DNA from: Chara braunii
Lineage: Eukaryota; Streptophyta; Charophyceae; Charales; Characeae
DNA: 58,314 bases
Direction of reading: 5' to 3'
Assembly (NCBI GenBank): GCA_003427395.1
Contig: BFEA01000072.1
Span: 3,526,137 to 3,584,450, forward strand
Shown: piece after piece, positions 56,672-58,314 of the stretch
How positions within the stretch are numbered: the first letter of the stretch is position 1
Layout of the letters: every line of letters starts with the position of its first letter
Made by a program: the position numbers and the translations under genes
Notes under the pieces: model-generated
What the model was told of the DNA's origin: nothing
What the model saw: the letters and a program-made list of their open reading frames with translations, nothing else
The model's database searches: none

Positions 56672-56774
56672 CTACCGCTCATAGAACGCCCGGTCATTAT
56701 TGCTGCATATGGACCGTAAGTTGTGCCAAATACAGCTATAATGACCGGGCGTTCTATTTGGGCGAAGAAGGTAG
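56672..56774. mobile_element. 103-bp hairpin element, copy M2
   Basis: Ends CTACC..GGTAG. The left arm has lost about ten bases next to its end (CTACCGCTCATAGAACGCCC) compared with the right arm. Interior ATTATTGC..TATAATGACCGGGCG as in M3 and M4. Confidence 0.82.
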
Positions 56775-56840
56775 CAAGATTATTTGTCAGGAACATGCTT
56801 AGACTGCGACTATTCGCGATGTACCATTTCGCATTGACGA

Positions 56841-56953
56841 CTACCGTCTTCACACCCGAGTAGAACACCCGGTAATTATTGCCGTATCTGGACTGAAAAC
56901 TGCACCAAATACGATTATAATGACCAGGCGTTCTATTCGGGTGAAGACGGTAG
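56841..56953. mobile_element. 113-bp hairpin element, copy M3
   Basis: CTACCGTCTTCACACCCGAG..CGGGTGAAGACGGTAG, with a paired middle (GGTAATTATTGCC / ATTATAATGACC) and loop TATCTGGACTGAAAACTGCA. Arms differ at a few positions. Confidence 0.85.
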
Positions 56954-57139
56954 GTGTCATCTTGCAAGGGGAAACGCCCGCAGCCTTGACATAGCGGGAA
57001 ACGCCTCCAATCTTTGTGACTGTGCTGAACGAGAATTTGGTCTCTTTTGTGACATAGTGAGATTGGTACTTAGCCTTCCATCCGGTATTTCCTTCAGCTA
57101 CAGGACAAATGGCTGTGAAGCGGTGTGCATCCCAGATAC

Positions 57140-57250
<111 letters not shown>

Positions 57251-57265
57251 GTGTTGGGTGCATCA

Positions 57266-57376
57266 CTACCGTCTTCACCTGAATAGAACGCCCGGTAATT
57301 ATTGCGGTATCTGGACTGAAAGTTGCACCGAATACGGCTATAATGACCGGGCGTTCTATTCGGGCGAAGACGGTAG
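57266..57376. mobile_element. 111-bp hairpin element, copy M4
   Basis: CTACCGTCTTCACCTGAATA..TTCGGGCGAAGACGGTAG; very close to M3 (shared loop TATCTGGACTGAAA). No visible target-site duplication. Confidence 0.87.
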
Positions 57377-58314
57377 TTCCAATCTACAAAGAAGTTTGAG
57401 CCCTAGTTAATGCAACAAGGTGGCTAGCTTTGGTTTTATTGCCGGTAGCCTTCTTGCTGCCACAAAGTGTATACTATATCGTCATCCTGCATATCCTATA
57501 TAATTACACATTCTCCAGACACACGAATGCATATATATATCTATATATATACAATTTGCCGCATATAGTCCGACGAAAACCTGTCACATCCCCTGGTTTC
57601 TGTGCTCTTCTTCCTGTCTGCCTACGATTCACCGGGCAGTTTTTTTCTGACAGTTATGTTTCTTGTAGTCCATTGGGGGGGAACTGAGTCCCTTGCCAAA
57701 GAACCGTGAAGCTGGGATGTGATTACCATGCAATAAAGAACGATTTCAGTGTGCTCTTCATGTTTGTCTTGTGTATGCGCTATTTTAATTGATATATATA
57801 TATATATATATATACAGCCCCTCGTTTGTTGTCCTCTTCTCTCTCTCTGCCTACGGTTTACCGGGCAGTTCTGTTTGTGACGATATATGACAATGTATGA
57901 CGAGTCGGTGAAAGATGGGTGTGACTGTCTGTAACGATTGCTGTTTTTTTGTCCTCTCAAACTTTCCGTCAACGGATCATGGGGTTTCGTTTCGTTTCGT
58001 TTCGTTTCGTTTCGTTTCATTTTGTTTCGTTTGTGGAGAAAAATACCGTATGTGTGTGTGATAGTGTATGCTACTATGCTATACATTCGTTGTCACCCAG
58101 GGAGGTCAAGAAGGAGAGAGGAAAGGAAGTGTGGCTGCAACACACTTTTCTTTTACGCATATCGACCTATGTATGTATACATACACAAATACCTATGTGT
58201 ATATGTATGTGTATACACATCGCAAGATTTTGATTCCTCTGGTGGGTGGGAGAACCCACTGCCAGCCACACATGCATGGCCAAATGCAAATTCGTCCCCC
58301 ACATTGAGTTGGCA
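57377..58314. other. Non-coding end of window
   Basis: TA repeat at about 57795-57814 and TTTCG repeat at about 57987-58015. The phrase CTGCCTACG.TT.ACCGGGCAGTT occurs twice (57618 and 57849), a diverged direct repeat about 231 bases apart. No gene is seen. Confidence 0.45.

Overview
This is nuclear DNA from a green plant, and I suspect a streptophyte alga with a large, repeat-rich genome, such as the stonewort Chara. The species is a guess from the style of the repeats. Three things place it in the green lineage: a first coding exon of a pseudo-response regulator (plant circadian clock) near 51.8 kb, U6 snRNA-derived sequences of plant type, and a Ty3/gypsy element primed by the initiator-Met tRNA sequence common in plant retroelements. 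Ambiguous bases and an N run show it is a draft assembly.

Layout. 0-4.8 kb: simple repeats, a cluster of CACGTG motifs, a 181-bp tandem duplication and one copy of a dispersed repeat (copy A). 4.9-22 kb: a decayed LINE whose endonuclease coding region is split at 6060/17780 by an 11.7-kb minus-strand Ty3/gypsy element (LTRs 6061-8040 and 15333-17779). That element keeps gag, protease and integrase domains but has lost the catalytic half of its reverse transcriptase and all of RNase H. It also carries several stops and a 111-bp hairpin insertion. 22.7-26 kb: two dense arrays of short palindromes flank an unknown open reading frame. 26.2-32 kb: a frameshifted, stop-ridden plus-strand gene with a ParB-like segment followed by a DNA-methyltransferase-like segment. 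33-36.6 kb: more copies of the dispersed repeat, one with a TATA box. 37.3-38.3 kb: a second fragment of the same LINE family, ending at an ambiguous base. 39-44 kb: tandem repeats, a 341-bp foldback element and remnants of a hydrophobic reading frame. 45.3-47.5 kb: a region distantly related to the gypsy LTR. 47.5-58.3 kb: the likely genic end, with the clock-gene exon, microsatellites, three U6-derived sequences and four more copies of the 111-bp hairpin family.

The only host protein-coding sequence I would defend is the pseudo-response regulator exon (50954-51863, plus strand). It ends at a splice donor; I could not find the rest of the receiver domain downstream. Nearly everything else is transposon-derived and mostly dead.

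The most unusual material is (1) the ParB-like plus methyltransferase-like gene lying beside two arrays of palindromic motifs, a layout that recalls, without proving, a ParB/parS arrangement, and (2) the family of about 111-bp nearly perfect hairpins ending in CTACC..GGTAG, present five times in this window.
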